Source: Cytophagales bacterium
Lineage (GTDB): Bacteria > Bacteroidota > Bacteroidia > Cytophagales > Cyclobacteriaceae
Direction: 5' to 3'
Assembly: GCA_013298505.1 (NCBI GenBank)
Contig: JAAFHY010000004.1
Span: 38,421-102,420, forward strand
DNA: 64,000 bases
A model generated the notes under the pieces. It did no database searches. It saw only the letters and a program-made list of their open reading frames with translations, and had not been told where the DNA came from. A program made the position numbers and the translations under genes. Positions 56,757-64,000 of this stretch are shown here, in pieces. Each line of letters opens with the position of its first letter. The stretch's first letter is position 1.

Positions 56757-58511
56757 ATGAAACAAAAAACAAAAAATTGCTTGCTGAAACTGAGTGTTCT
56801 TTTTTTTGCTTTCACCATTGCCACAACATCGCTGGCACAAGAAAAAAAGAAAAAGAAGGGCTTCAACCTTGGTGAGCGCATTGGCAAACTGACGGGCGAT
56901 ATTCTCACTTCCAAAACTGCAGATCTCAAACTTACAGTAGCTAAACCCACGTACTATTGTGGCGTTTTTCCAATGAGTGTGGGCACTACCGAATCTAAAT
57001 TAATGCCAGCTACTACCGTGGAAGGCGACCATGTGGTAAGCATCTCCTTCTTTAAGAACCAAGGAGCAGGTGTGTATAAGATTGAAGGAGATGTGAAACT
57101 CAACGGAGAGCCGATGAAATACTTGGGCCTGGGTTCTTACATGTCGAACTCGTCTATTCCGTATGCCAATAGCCCCATAATTGAAATTACAACCAAGACA
57201 GGCGATAAGGCTTCCTTTGTGCTTGACGCGATTCCGGAAATAAAATTACTGTCGGTGAACGGCCAGAGTTCATTGCCGTTGGTAGATGTTTCAGAAGACT
57301 TGGAAATAGAAATTTTCAATCCTGCTGGAGCCGAAAAAACACGTATAAAGGTTTCGTTGCTTACCGATGTAATGGGTGTACGCGCGTTTAATCACTTCGC
57401 AGATTTTGAAAGCGGCCCTGCTGGCGCACGAAAAATAAAAATCCCAAAGGCTTCGCTGGCTAACCCCGAGACGGCAGGAAAACTAAATGCAGGTAATTTC
57501 AATAAAGGCGAGAATTTATTGTTGGTGGAGCGCATGCTGGTTACTGAAAATGATAAACTTTCTTCCGCCCAGCAGAAAGGCAATATTCATTCGGCAGAAT
57601 TGCGGAGCGTTTCGTGCGCCTCCATGCCAGTAATTGTAAAAGGTAAACAGGAAGGAGGGCTAAATGTAGGGCTCATGATTACTGGGTATGCACCCAACAC
57701 CAATCTTGGTTTTGACTTTCAAAAGCCCAATGCCGCTACAGGTATGCCGCTTTCCATGGCATCGAAGGTTGGTCTCACCTCATTAATGTTGGATGGCCGC
57801 ACGTTCAAAGAAGAATCTTTTTCAAGCTCATCCAGCTCTACGATAGGTGGCACCACCTACACGCGGACTACCACTACTACTTATACGTATCAGTTTCCAC
57901 AGTTGCCCACCGAACATTGGCAATATGTATTGGATGTTCTCTACACCGAGATGGCGAAGCTTTTTCGTGAAAAGCATAAAATTGACTTTGTGCCTGTGGA
58001 AAAGGTAACGGGCACCACCCAATATCAAACATTGTTTCCGGCAGAAGCGGCTAATACAAAAAGTGCCATACAAACTACTTACAAGAACACGTTGCGTTCG
58101 AGCCCCGAAAAACTATCCGAAGTATTCGGTTCAATTTCATCCAATCAAACTTCTGACGTGCCCATTGTAAATATGATGAAGGAAGCCGATGTAGACGGTT
58201 TGATAAGCATTACGTTGAAAATGACTGTGGGAGCCGATAAGAATGACAAAGTAATTCTGAGCCCACAGTTGCATTTCAGCATGGCAGGTCGCGATGAAAA
58301 CAATGCAAATAAACAAGGCACCTATGTGGTTGGGTTGATTGGCGGAGCGGGTGTTCCTTTCAATAGCGATGCTGTAAAAAATGATAAGCGTGCGCTGGTA
58401 GAAGCATGTAGTATTCCGCAATTGATAAAAGCGCTAGACTATGCGCTGACAACAACCAAAGCGAAAGAGATTGAGTTTGGGTATGATGCTATTTGGAGTA
58501 TTGGGAAGTAA
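56757..58511 (+). CDS. Secreted protein of unknown function, 584 residues
   Basis: A signal peptide (LSVLFFAFTIATTSLAQ) is followed by a lysine patch (EKKKKKGFNLGERIGKLTG) and a mature protein without membrane segments. A serine/threonine-rich stretch lies near 355-380 (SFSSSSSSTIGG, TYTRTTTTTYTYQ). The C-terminal part from about 390 has LDVLYTEMAKLFREKHKIDF, ADVDGLISITLKMTVGAD and VVGLIGGAGVPF, a layout that loosely parallels the later protein at 59797. It is the first gene facing the TPR kinase. I recognise no named domain. Confidence 0.83.
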   Translation: MKQKTKNCLLKLSVLFFAFTIATTSLAQEKKKKKGFNLGERIGKLTGDILTSKTADLKLTVAKPTYYCGVFPMSVGTTESKLMPATTVEGDHVVSISFFKNQGAGVYKIEGDVKLNGEPMKYLGLGSYMSNSSIPYANSPIIEITTKTGDKASFVLDAIPEIKLLSVNGQSSLPLVDVSEDLEIEIFNPAGAEKTRIKVSLLTDVMGVRAFNHFADFESGPAGARKIKIPKASLANPETAGKLNAGNFNKGENLLLVERMLVTENDKLSSAQQKGNIHSAELRSVSCASMPVIVKGKQEGGLNVGLMITGYAPNTNLGFDFQKPNAATGMPLSMASKVGLTSLMLDGRTFKEESFSSSSSSTIGGTTYTRTTTTTYTYQFPQLPTEHWQYVLDVLYTEMAKLFREKHKIDFVPVEKVTGTTQYQTLFPAEAANTKSAIQTTYKNTLRSSPEKLSEVFGSISSNQTSDVPIVNMMKEADVDGLISITLKMTVGADKNDKVILSPQLHFSMAGRDENNANKQGTYVVGLIGGAGVPFNSDAVKNDKRALVEACSIPQLIKALDYALTTTKAKEIEFGYDAIWSIGK

Positions 58512-58556
58512 AAAGACGGAATAGCGCAACTGTATTTGAAAACTTAAAAAGACAAA

Positions 58557-59033
58557 ATGATGAAATCAACTATCCTACAATCTTCTCTACTTGCTTTGCT
58601 CTTCCTTATAGGCTGCGCCAAAGAAGAAAAATTTTCGTGTAACCTAGATGGGCAGTATACTTTAAATGGCAACCCATTTTGTGCGGATGCCTGGGTAAAG
58701 AGACATGCAATACAGGAGACCGGCACGCTCTCCGAAGACCTGACGCTTCTATTGGGGGATTTTCAACTAACTGTAACCATGTCAAAAGAAATTTTTCAGG
58801 TGGGAAAGGCTTACACTAATTTGATGATGGCCAGGCCCCAAACACCCGCGGCATGGGTTAATTCCACTTCATTAGACTTACAAGGCATAGACCTATTTTC
58901 CGTAACCTTCACCAAGCTTGACAGGGCGAACAAAATCATGTCAGGAACATTCACACTGGACACCAAGCATATAGTGGCAGGTAAAGCCGAGTCTTTGGTT
59001 AGCAGTGGTTCATTTACAGATGTAGCTTATTAA
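58557..59033 (+). CDS. Small lipoprotein of unknown function
   Basis: A 158-residue predicted lipoprotein (LLALLFLIGC, cysteine 20). The mature protein looks beta-rich (DLTLLLGDFQLTVTMSKEIF, KIMSGTFTLDTKHIVAGKAE), and a cysteine pair (SCNLDGQY, FCADAW) could form a disulfide. It starts 45 bases after the previous secreted protein and is likely part of that transcript. No family recognised. Confidence 0.75.
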   Translation: MMKSTILQSSLLALLFLIGCAKEEKFSCNLDGQYTLNGNPFCADAWVKRHAIQETGTLSEDLTLLLGDFQLTVTMSKEIFQVGKAYTNLMMARPQTPAAWVNSTSLDLQGIDLFSVTFTKLDRANKIMSGTFTLDTKHIVAGKAESLVSSGSFTDVAY

Positions 59034-59096
59034 GTTCATCCAACTCAACGACATAACCTAGATAAACAAAGATTTTTAACTAATAACTACTGAAAA

Positions 59097-59519
59097 ATGA
59101 AAAAGAGCACGATTATCCTATCCAGTATTGTCCTTAGCCTTGCCTTTTCTGTATGCCGGGGTCAAGCACTTGTACTCCCCACCGAGGCCGATGTTTGGGG
59201 TAGCCCACAAACCATTACTTTGAATGGCGGCAGCCTTCAGTTGCGCACCAAGTTTATCAAGCACTTTGGCACCACCTGTATTTTCAACATTGAGTTTACC
59301 AACACGGGCAATGTGGCTCTTAAAGAGGAAGCACAACTGACCAAGCCAGGGTCGCCCATCTATACTCATTGGTCAACCTCCATAAAGTTGAAACCGGGCG
59401 AGATTGCAGTATTCGAAATGGAGCGGAGAGAGTGTTCCCCGATTTTCGGAAAGAAGAAACAGAAGAATATCAGTAAATGCGCGGAATGCAATCCAACCAT
59501 ATCGTTCCTCAAAAAATGA
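59097..59519 (+). CDS. Secreted protein, 140 residues
   Basis: Signal peptide MKKSTIILSSIVLSLAFSV followed by a beta-rich domain with RTKFIKHFGTTCIFNIEFTN and LKPGEIAVFEMERRECSPIF, and a basic, cysteine-bearing tail (KKKQKNISKCAECNP). It may be an Ig-like or immunoglobulin-fold domain; I can not name it. It follows the small lipoprotein by 63 bases on the same strand and belongs to the same group of exported proteins. Confidence 0.75.
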   Translation: MKKSTIILSSIVLSLAFSVCRGQALVLPTEADVWGSPQTITLNGGSLQLRTKFIKHFGTTCIFNIEFTNTGNVALKEEAQLTKPGSPIYTHWSTSIKLKPGEIAVFEMERRECSPIFGKKKQKNISKCAECNPTISFLKK

Positions 59520-59635
59520 AGTCAGTCAGTTACCAGATGGATAAATCAAACTTATGGTTTTGAACCCTTATTACAACCCGCATTGGCATTTCGAGTCTAG
59601 TGTTTTCTTCCACCTCGAACAGTTCTTAGATAATC

Positions 59636-59684
59636 TCATATACCTACCGTTAGGTATGGCCAAATTACCAAAATCCGCGGATTG
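59636..59684. promoter_or_regulatory. 49-bp element, copy 2, with NarL-type 7-2-7 site
   Basis: The second copy of the element at 56544-56592, in the same orientation. It holds TACCTAC-CG-TTAGGTA (59641-59656), a nearly perfect inverted 7-mer pair, then caaattaccaa and cggattg that are shared with copy 1. It lies 113 bases before the ATG of the secreted protein at 59797 and is likely the control site of that gene. Confidence 0.6.
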
Positions 59685-59796
59685 ATATAAGATATAGAAC
59701 GCTCTTCCTTTGATGAACAGAAATAAGGAGACCAGCAACCTTGCAAACGGGGCGAAACCGAAAAGCCATACGAGTAGGATTACAAACACTATCATC

Positions 59797-60756
59797 ATGA
59801 AACACCTAACTCTTATCACTGTACTTGCCTTCGCCTCGCAGCTTTCATTTGCTCAAAGCGATGGAGAGAAATTTCAGATCCTGTCCAAGTCAAAAATTAT
59901 TTCCAAGCTCTCTAAACTTGCCCTAGCTCAAATCACAGTCAACTACAAAATCACGACCGAAGAACGGGTCATCGGGAAAGAAAAGCGCTCAGGGTCGGTA
60001 GCGGGTGCCAAAATTACCGCGTACCTCCAAACTACCGATGGTGATTTAACGGAGAGCGACTTACAAGAAGTGACCGACTATTTTTATTCCTATTTCCAAA
60101 AAAAGCTAAAGGCAAGTGGTATTGATACTGTTGGTTGGAGCAGAATAGCTGCCACAGATTTCTATAAAAGTAACCAAGTGGACGAAGAAAAGGGAGGTGG
60201 CGAACGCGCAGGGAATGTTTGGGTAACCCGTAGCGCCCGCAATGGAAATACAATCTATGGAGGAGGACTGACCCCCGTTTTTCCCTTCTTAAAGCTGAAA
60301 AGGGCAAGTAAATTTAGTGATGAAATTGGTGCGCCTGCGGCTTCCTTTCTTATAACGGTGGATTTCGCTGATGTGATGGTAAACGTAGACATCAAAACAG
60401 GTACTTCAGAGGGTCTTTACTACACTAATAAAACGAAGATTACTAAATTCAAATCGGCCGTAAGGCCAGAAGTGAAAGTAGTGGCTACAAATCAGTTTTC
60501 ACTTTTTTGGAATGACAAAATGCATCAAGAAAATTTGCTTTTGAAGGAAGACTTAGCATCCGTTGGGGGTTATTCGGATAACATTAGTGAAGATGCATCG
60601 AAGGCAAGGTCGGGCTTGGCCAAGGCATTTGCTTTTAGAAAAGAAATGGCACCGGTAGTGATTGAGACAACCCGCGAAAAATATAAAACTGCTGCCAAGA
60701 AAGCGTTGGAGAAATATGCCGATGCATTTGTGGAAAAGGCAAAGGAAGGAAAATAA
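59797..60756 (+). CDS. Secreted protein of unknown function, 319 residues
   Basis: Signal peptide MKHLTLITVLAFASQLSFAQ, then SLALAQITVNYKI-like strand and helix pairs. TDYFYSYFQKKLKASGIDTV and RIAATDFYKSNQ parallel LDVLYTEMAKLFREKHKIDF and following residues of the 584-residue neighbour, so the two may share a fold. The last 50 residues are helical and basic. I use ATG 59797; the track start at 59710 adds 29 residues without a signal. It has its own copy of the 49-bp element. Function unknown. Confidence 0.82.
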   Translation: MKHLTLITVLAFASQLSFAQSDGEKFQILSKSKIISKLSKLALAQITVNYKITTEERVIGKEKRSGSVAGAKITAYLQTTDGDLTESDLQEVTDYFYSYFQKKLKASGIDTVGWSRIAATDFYKSNQVDEEKGGGERAGNVWVTRSARNGNTIYGGGLTPVFPFLKLKRASKFSDEIGAPAASFLITVDFADVMVNVDIKTGTSEGLYYTNKTKITKFKSAVRPEVKVVATNQFSLFWNDKMHQENLLLKEDLASVGGYSDNISEDASKARSGLAKAFAFRKEMAPVVIETTREKYKTAAKKALEKYADAFVEKAKEGK

Positions 60757-60841
60757 TAGGTGATAGAAGGTGAAAAAAGGGCGCGAGTGATTGCGCCTTT
60801 TTGTGAGTTAAAATCTATTCGAATAATAAAAAAAAACTTTT

Positions 60842-61603
60842 ATGAAATCAATATTATTAATTGCCTTGGTGGCAATATCCGGGGTGTTGAATGGTCAGTC
60901 TTTTTTAGATATGAAAGACAAGAAAGGCCGCTCGCTCTATGAAGACAATTGGTTTAACTTGATGATCCGCTATACCCATGTTACTGGCAAAGGCAATGAA
61001 AGTTTTGGTGGCTTTACAGGCAATGTTTCCATACGCAGTGCCAAAGCAGGCAAAGGCGAAATTAGTGTAAACTATGAAAACGTTACACTCGGTGATTTTT
61101 TTTGGAAGCTCGCCAACCTAAAACAAAGTCAAAAATTAAACCAGGCTTTTGGTGCTGGATTTTTAGGTTGGGTGCAAGGGTATTACAATGTGGTAGCCAC
61201 CGATAAATTGATCATCGCGCCCGGTGCAAGCCTTGGCGACTATATTTTTGGATCAGAAATCACTACGCCAGTACCTCCAAATTTACTTTCGAATGAGCCT
61301 TTCGGTTATTACTTTACAGTGGGGCCATCCATAAAAGCCAGTTACCTGATCAACGATAGTTTTTGGGTAGATGGTATTTTTACTGCAGATATTCCGTTTG
61401 CCAAACTAAACAAAGGCACTGGAGCCAATTATGTAAGTGAAGAAGGTTATCCAAACCCTTGGTTTATTAACATTACGGGTACGATTTACCACAAGTCAAA
61501 ATTATTCTTGAGTGTTAGGGTTAATCAAGCTATAGATCGTGGGGCGAATAATGGTAGTGCGAGTCGTTTAGATATTTCACTTGGCTATCAGATATTACAT
61601 TGA
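60842..61603 (+). CDS. Secreted beta-rich protein, 253 residues
   Basis: Signal peptide SILLIALVAISGVLNGQ is followed by strand-rich sequence with aromatic and glycine content (SFGGFTGNVSIRSAKAGKGE, FGYYFTVGPSIKASYLINDS, FWVDGIFTADIPFAKLN) ending RLDISLGYQILH. The alternation and the final aromatic-hydrophobic strand suggest a small outer-membrane barrel, an inference. It lies 85 bases behind the previous gene and is probably the last gene of the group. Confidence 0.78.
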   Translation: MKSILLIALVAISGVLNGQSFLDMKDKKGRSLYEDNWFNLMIRYTHVTGKGNESFGGFTGNVSIRSAKAGKGEISVNYENVTLGDFFWKLANLKQSQKLNQAFGAGFLGWVQGYYNVVATDKLIIAPGASLGDYIFGSEITTPVPPNLLSNEPFGYYFTVGPSIKASYLINDSFWVDGIFTADIPFAKLNKGTGANYVSEEGYPNPWFINITGTIYHKSKLFLSVRVNQAIDRGANNGSASRLDISLGYQILH

Positions 61604-61622
61604 TGAGTACTTAATAAATTAA

Positions 61623-61659
61623 GCCAACGCTAAAAATTCACTCGTTGGTTAGCGATGGC
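61623..61659. terminator. Possible terminator between convergent genes
   Basis: GCCAACGCTAA pairs with TTAGCGATGGC (ten of eleven positions) around a 15-base loop, located between the convergent stops at 61603 and 61668. No strong T-run follows in either direction, so termination is only suggested. Confidence 0.35.
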
Positions 61660-61667
61660 TATAACAA

Positions 61668-64000
61668 TTAATTCTCCCAATCAAAATAATCATCTTTTTC
61701 TAATTCCAATTCTTTTTTCTTCTTCTTGCCTTTCAATTGAAAGGCTTCTTTCAATTCTTTCACTTCTTTTTTTAGATCGTTAACAATTTTCTTTTTCACA
61801 GCTTCTTGGTCGTAGCTTATTTTATACTGATCGGTTGTTCCAGTTATCTTCAAAAATACTTGGGTCTTTCCCTTGCTTGTTTCTTCGATCGCGCCAAACG
61901 CTTCGTCTGGATCTATTTTCTTTTTGTTGCGAAGCGGAGTAATGATTCGATACGCAATCCGTTGATCGAAGGTATGTGTGCCGCTCAATTCCAAAGTGGT
62001 TACGTTGCTTTTTATCTCCATTTGCGGAATGTAAATCGTTTCATTCTCGATGTGGATTTCATTTTTCAAATCAGCAAAGCGAAGTTTGTTTAACTCTTCA
62101 TCATCTACATACTTGGTTAATCCTTGAAGTGGCTCAAAATTATTCAGCTCTCCCTTTTTGATAACGGCACTAATATCGGCAACCAAACTTTTATTAACCA
62201 GTTTCAAATTTTCGGTTAGCGCCATTTCCATGCTTACATCGGCAAAAGCCTGGCCTTTTAAATGCTTATCTTCAATAAATGTTTGTCGAAAGTTCTCGAA
62301 TACATAAAAAACACTATCAATGTAGATTCCATCTAACTTAAATGAATTTGATACTTCAATGGCAGTTGCTCTTTTTGCATCCACAATGCCGTTAAATTGT
62401 AAACTTCCGCCCATAGTTTTCATTTCAATATTTCTAGCAACGGCTACTTGATTTTTTACCAACAGATTTCCTTTCAGTTGTTTTGGATGGAATCGTTTGT
62501 AAGCAAGGTCTTCTATATCACAATTGAAATTAAGGTATACGTTGGGAGAAATATGAAAATTAAGTTTAGTTGAGAGTTCTTCGCCAAAACCGATTTTGAA
62601 AAGTTGATCGACATCTAAAAAATCTGATTTCAGATCGGCTTCGATACCAATCGGCTGATCTTCGAACAGTAGAAAAGTAACAATGTTTTTGAAGTACCCA
62701 TTCAATAAGAAGTCGCTGTTTTCAAACTCGCCTTTAAAATTGCTCATTGCCAAATCGCTATTGTTGAACTGTAGCGATCCGTTCAAATTTTTCCATTTCA
62801 TGTCTTTTGTCGCTAAATGCAAATTGACATTGGTCAGATCGACTGTGCCGCTCGTTTTAACTTGCAGTGCCGTGTTTTTATTTTTCAACGCTTCGATGGG
62901 TCCGTTAATCGAAAAATCAGCCAGTAGATCTCCTTCTATACTTTTGATGGCAGCAATGGGGTAGAAGTCTTGTATCGATGCAGCATTCAATTCCCCCTTG
63001 AAATCAAATTGAATGATGGGGTGGTCGAAGTTCTCAATCGAGAGGTTACAACTAAATGGCTTATCGTTTAGTTTGGCTTCAACATTCCTCAGGTGCAAGA
63101 CTGACTGAGAGTAATCGGTAAGCGAGGGCGTTGCAAACGATCCTTCTAATTTGGCTTTTGTTATTTTCGATTTGTATTGCGGATGGGTAAACGTGGCATC
63201 TTTAAAGCCAAAGCGAATAGATAGGAGAGGGTCTTTCGCTCTACTAATCTCCCCGGCCAGTGATAGATCAAAGAAAACGGTGCCTTCGCTTTTATAAGCT
63301 GCTAGCTTTTGGGTGATCTCATCTGGCAAAAGAGCCAGAATAGTTTGAATGGATGTCTCTTTGCCTGCTAGCTTTAAGTCGATAAGATTTTTTTCTTTAA
63401 ATGCGTAGCTACCCTTTACGGTAAAAGCAGATTGGTTGATTGATAAGTTGGCACTCGCTATTACCACATTTTTTCTCGCATCATCATATTCAATTTCAGC
63501 AGCAATCAAAAAGTGTTTGTTCTTTAAAAAGGTTCTATCTTCTATTTGCACTTTTTCTGACAACACATCACCTTCGGTTATTATTTTGTACTGATCGCCA
63601 CGCACAGAGATCGAAGCGGTAAGTTTTTCGCTCTCAAATGAATGATCTTGCTTGGTAAGCAGGTCAGCATAATTGATTTTTGTATCACTCAATTTTACAT
63701 CTTTCAAGTCAAACGAAATGCCATTCGTTTTGGCATTAGTAGCTTTTACGATGGTAAAATTGTTTTCACCTTTTTTGTTAATCTTTAAATTGGTTTCACT
63801 GGATTTGATTTCTAAACCCTGTATTGAATAATTTCCTTGCCATGCTTCAAGCGCATTCATCGAAAAGGAAATTCTTTTGGCCGTAAGCAACGGAAACTCT
63901 TCTGTATGGCTATCCTCTACATACACATTGCTGAAGACAATTGAAAGATTGGGAAAATCTTGCCAAGCTGAAATCTCAACCTTTCCGATTTTTACAGGCG
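61668..64000 (-). CDS. AsmA-like outer-membrane biogenesis protein (N terminus outside window)
   Basis: At least 776 residues of an AsmA/DUF748-type protein. Upstream of the track start (a GTG) the frame stays open to base 64000 and reads VEISAWQDFPNLSIVFSNVY, the usual AsmA N-terminal beta repeat, so the true start lies beyond the window. The middle shows repeated beta-bridge strands (LKDVKLSDTKINYADLL, LAGEISRAKDPLLSIRFG) and the end a lysine-rich helix (KKEVKELKEAFQLKGKKKKK). AsmA-like proteins bridge the inner and outer membrane and move phospholipids. A normal AsmA starts with a membrane helix; it is not visible here. Confidence 0.88.
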   Translation of the reverse strand, partial: PVKIGKVEISAWQDFPNLSIVFSNVYVEDSHTEEFPLLTAKRISFSMNALEAWQGNYSIQGLEIKSSETNLKINKKGENNFTIVKATNAKTNGISFDLKDVKLSDTKINYADLLTKQDHSFESEKLTASISVRGDQYKIITEGDVLSEKVQIEDRTFLKNKHFLIAAEIEYDDARKNVVIASANLSINQSAFTVKGSYAFKEKNLIDLKLAGKETSIQTILALLPDEITQKLAAYKSEGTVFFDLSLAGEISRAKDPLLSIRFGFKDATFTHPQYKSKITKAKLEGSFATPSLTDYSQSVLHLRNVEAKLNDKPFSCNLSIENFDHPIIQFDFKGELNAASIQDFYPIAAIKSIEGDLLADFSINGPIEALKNKNTALQVKTSGTVDLTNVNLHLATKDMKWKNLNGSLQFNNSDLAMSNFKGEFENSDFLLNGYFKNIVTFLLFEDQPIGIEADLKSDFLDVDQLFKIGFGEELSTKLNFHISPNVYLNFNCDIEDLAYKRFHPKQLKGNLLVKNQVAVARNIEMKTMGGSLQFNGIVDAKRATAIEVSNSFKLDGIYIDSVFYVFENFRQTFIEDKHLKGQAFADVSMEMALTENLKLVNKSLVADISAVIKKGELNNFEPLQGLTKYVDDEELNKLRFADLKNEIHIENETIYIPQMEIKSNVTTLELSGTHTFDQRIAYRIITPLRNKKKIDPDEAFGAIEETSKGKTQVFLKITGTTDQYKISYDQEAVKKKIVNDLKKEVKELKEAFQLKGKKKKKELELEKDDYFDWEN

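Noticed and set aside
1-64000. CRISPR arrays, tRNA or rRNA genes
   Set aside because: I looked for regularly spaced repeats and for tRNA T-loop patterns in the intergenic stretches and saw none; a covariance search was not possible.

Overview
The window reads as a chromosomal segment of a Bacteroidota bacterium, most likely a Cytophagales-type member. The grounds are a hybrid two-component regulator ending in an AraC domain, an AraC regulator with an N-terminal membrane-helix sensor, many short lipoprotein signals ending in a cysteine, TAnnTTTG-like promoter boxes with few Shine-Dalgarno sequences, and the purH - mreBCD - mrdA - rodA order. I see no rRNA, tRNA, CRISPR array, integrase or transposase. 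The assignment comes from gene content only; no database was searched.

Layout. 1-4.0 kb: the 3' end of murF, a small lipoprotein, a DUF2461 protein, and a type II restriction-modification pair whose genes converge and overlap. 4.0-12.5 kb: an omega-amidase-like hydrolase, purH, a small toxin-antitoxin pair, then the rod-shape operon mreB-mreC-mreD-mrdA-rodA. 12.5-15.7 kb: a conserved hypothetical, a 2Fe-2S ferredoxin, tdk, recO and a hotdog thioesterase. 15.7-20.2 kb: a two-gene cassette (FG-GAP-propeller hybrid kinase/AraC regulator and a seven-repeat lipoprotein) flanked by direct copies of the 3' end of moxR. 20.2-25.4 kb: moxR and three periplasmic folding factors. 25.4-34.1 kb: a partner-switching module (phosphatase, STAS protein, kinase), guaB, then an operon of a four-PAS kinase, a GNAT-like protein and a VTT membrane protein.

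34.1-44.9 kb is mixed housekeeping and accessory genes: a lipoprotein-anchored DJ-1/PfpI protein, a YdeI-like protein, RlpA with SPOR, a 125-bp inverted repeat, an orphan FtsX/MacB-type permease, an M50-like protease, an acyltransferase, an AraC sensor, a GNAT, mtgA and an Xaa-Pro aminopeptidase. 44.9-52.0 kb: a 46-residue membrane protein, a zinc alcohol dehydrogenase, hmgA, two glycosyltransferases and an S41 protease. 52.1-53.8 kb: a hemerythrin-like protein, a DUF3995 protein and a thioesterase in one tight operon. 53.8-61.6 kb: a NarL-type response regulator and TPR histidine kinase facing a run of secreted proteins of unknown function. The window ends inside an AsmA-like gene.

The strongest candidates for something undescribed are two. 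First, the TPR kinase / NarL-type regulator next to five secreted-protein genes, where a 49-bp sequence holding a 7-2-7 NarL-like inverted pair occurs twice, once between the kinase and the first secreted gene and once before the fourth. Second, the 4.5-kb sensor/propeller cassette between two moxR tails, which left both ancestral neighbours with complete 3' ends.
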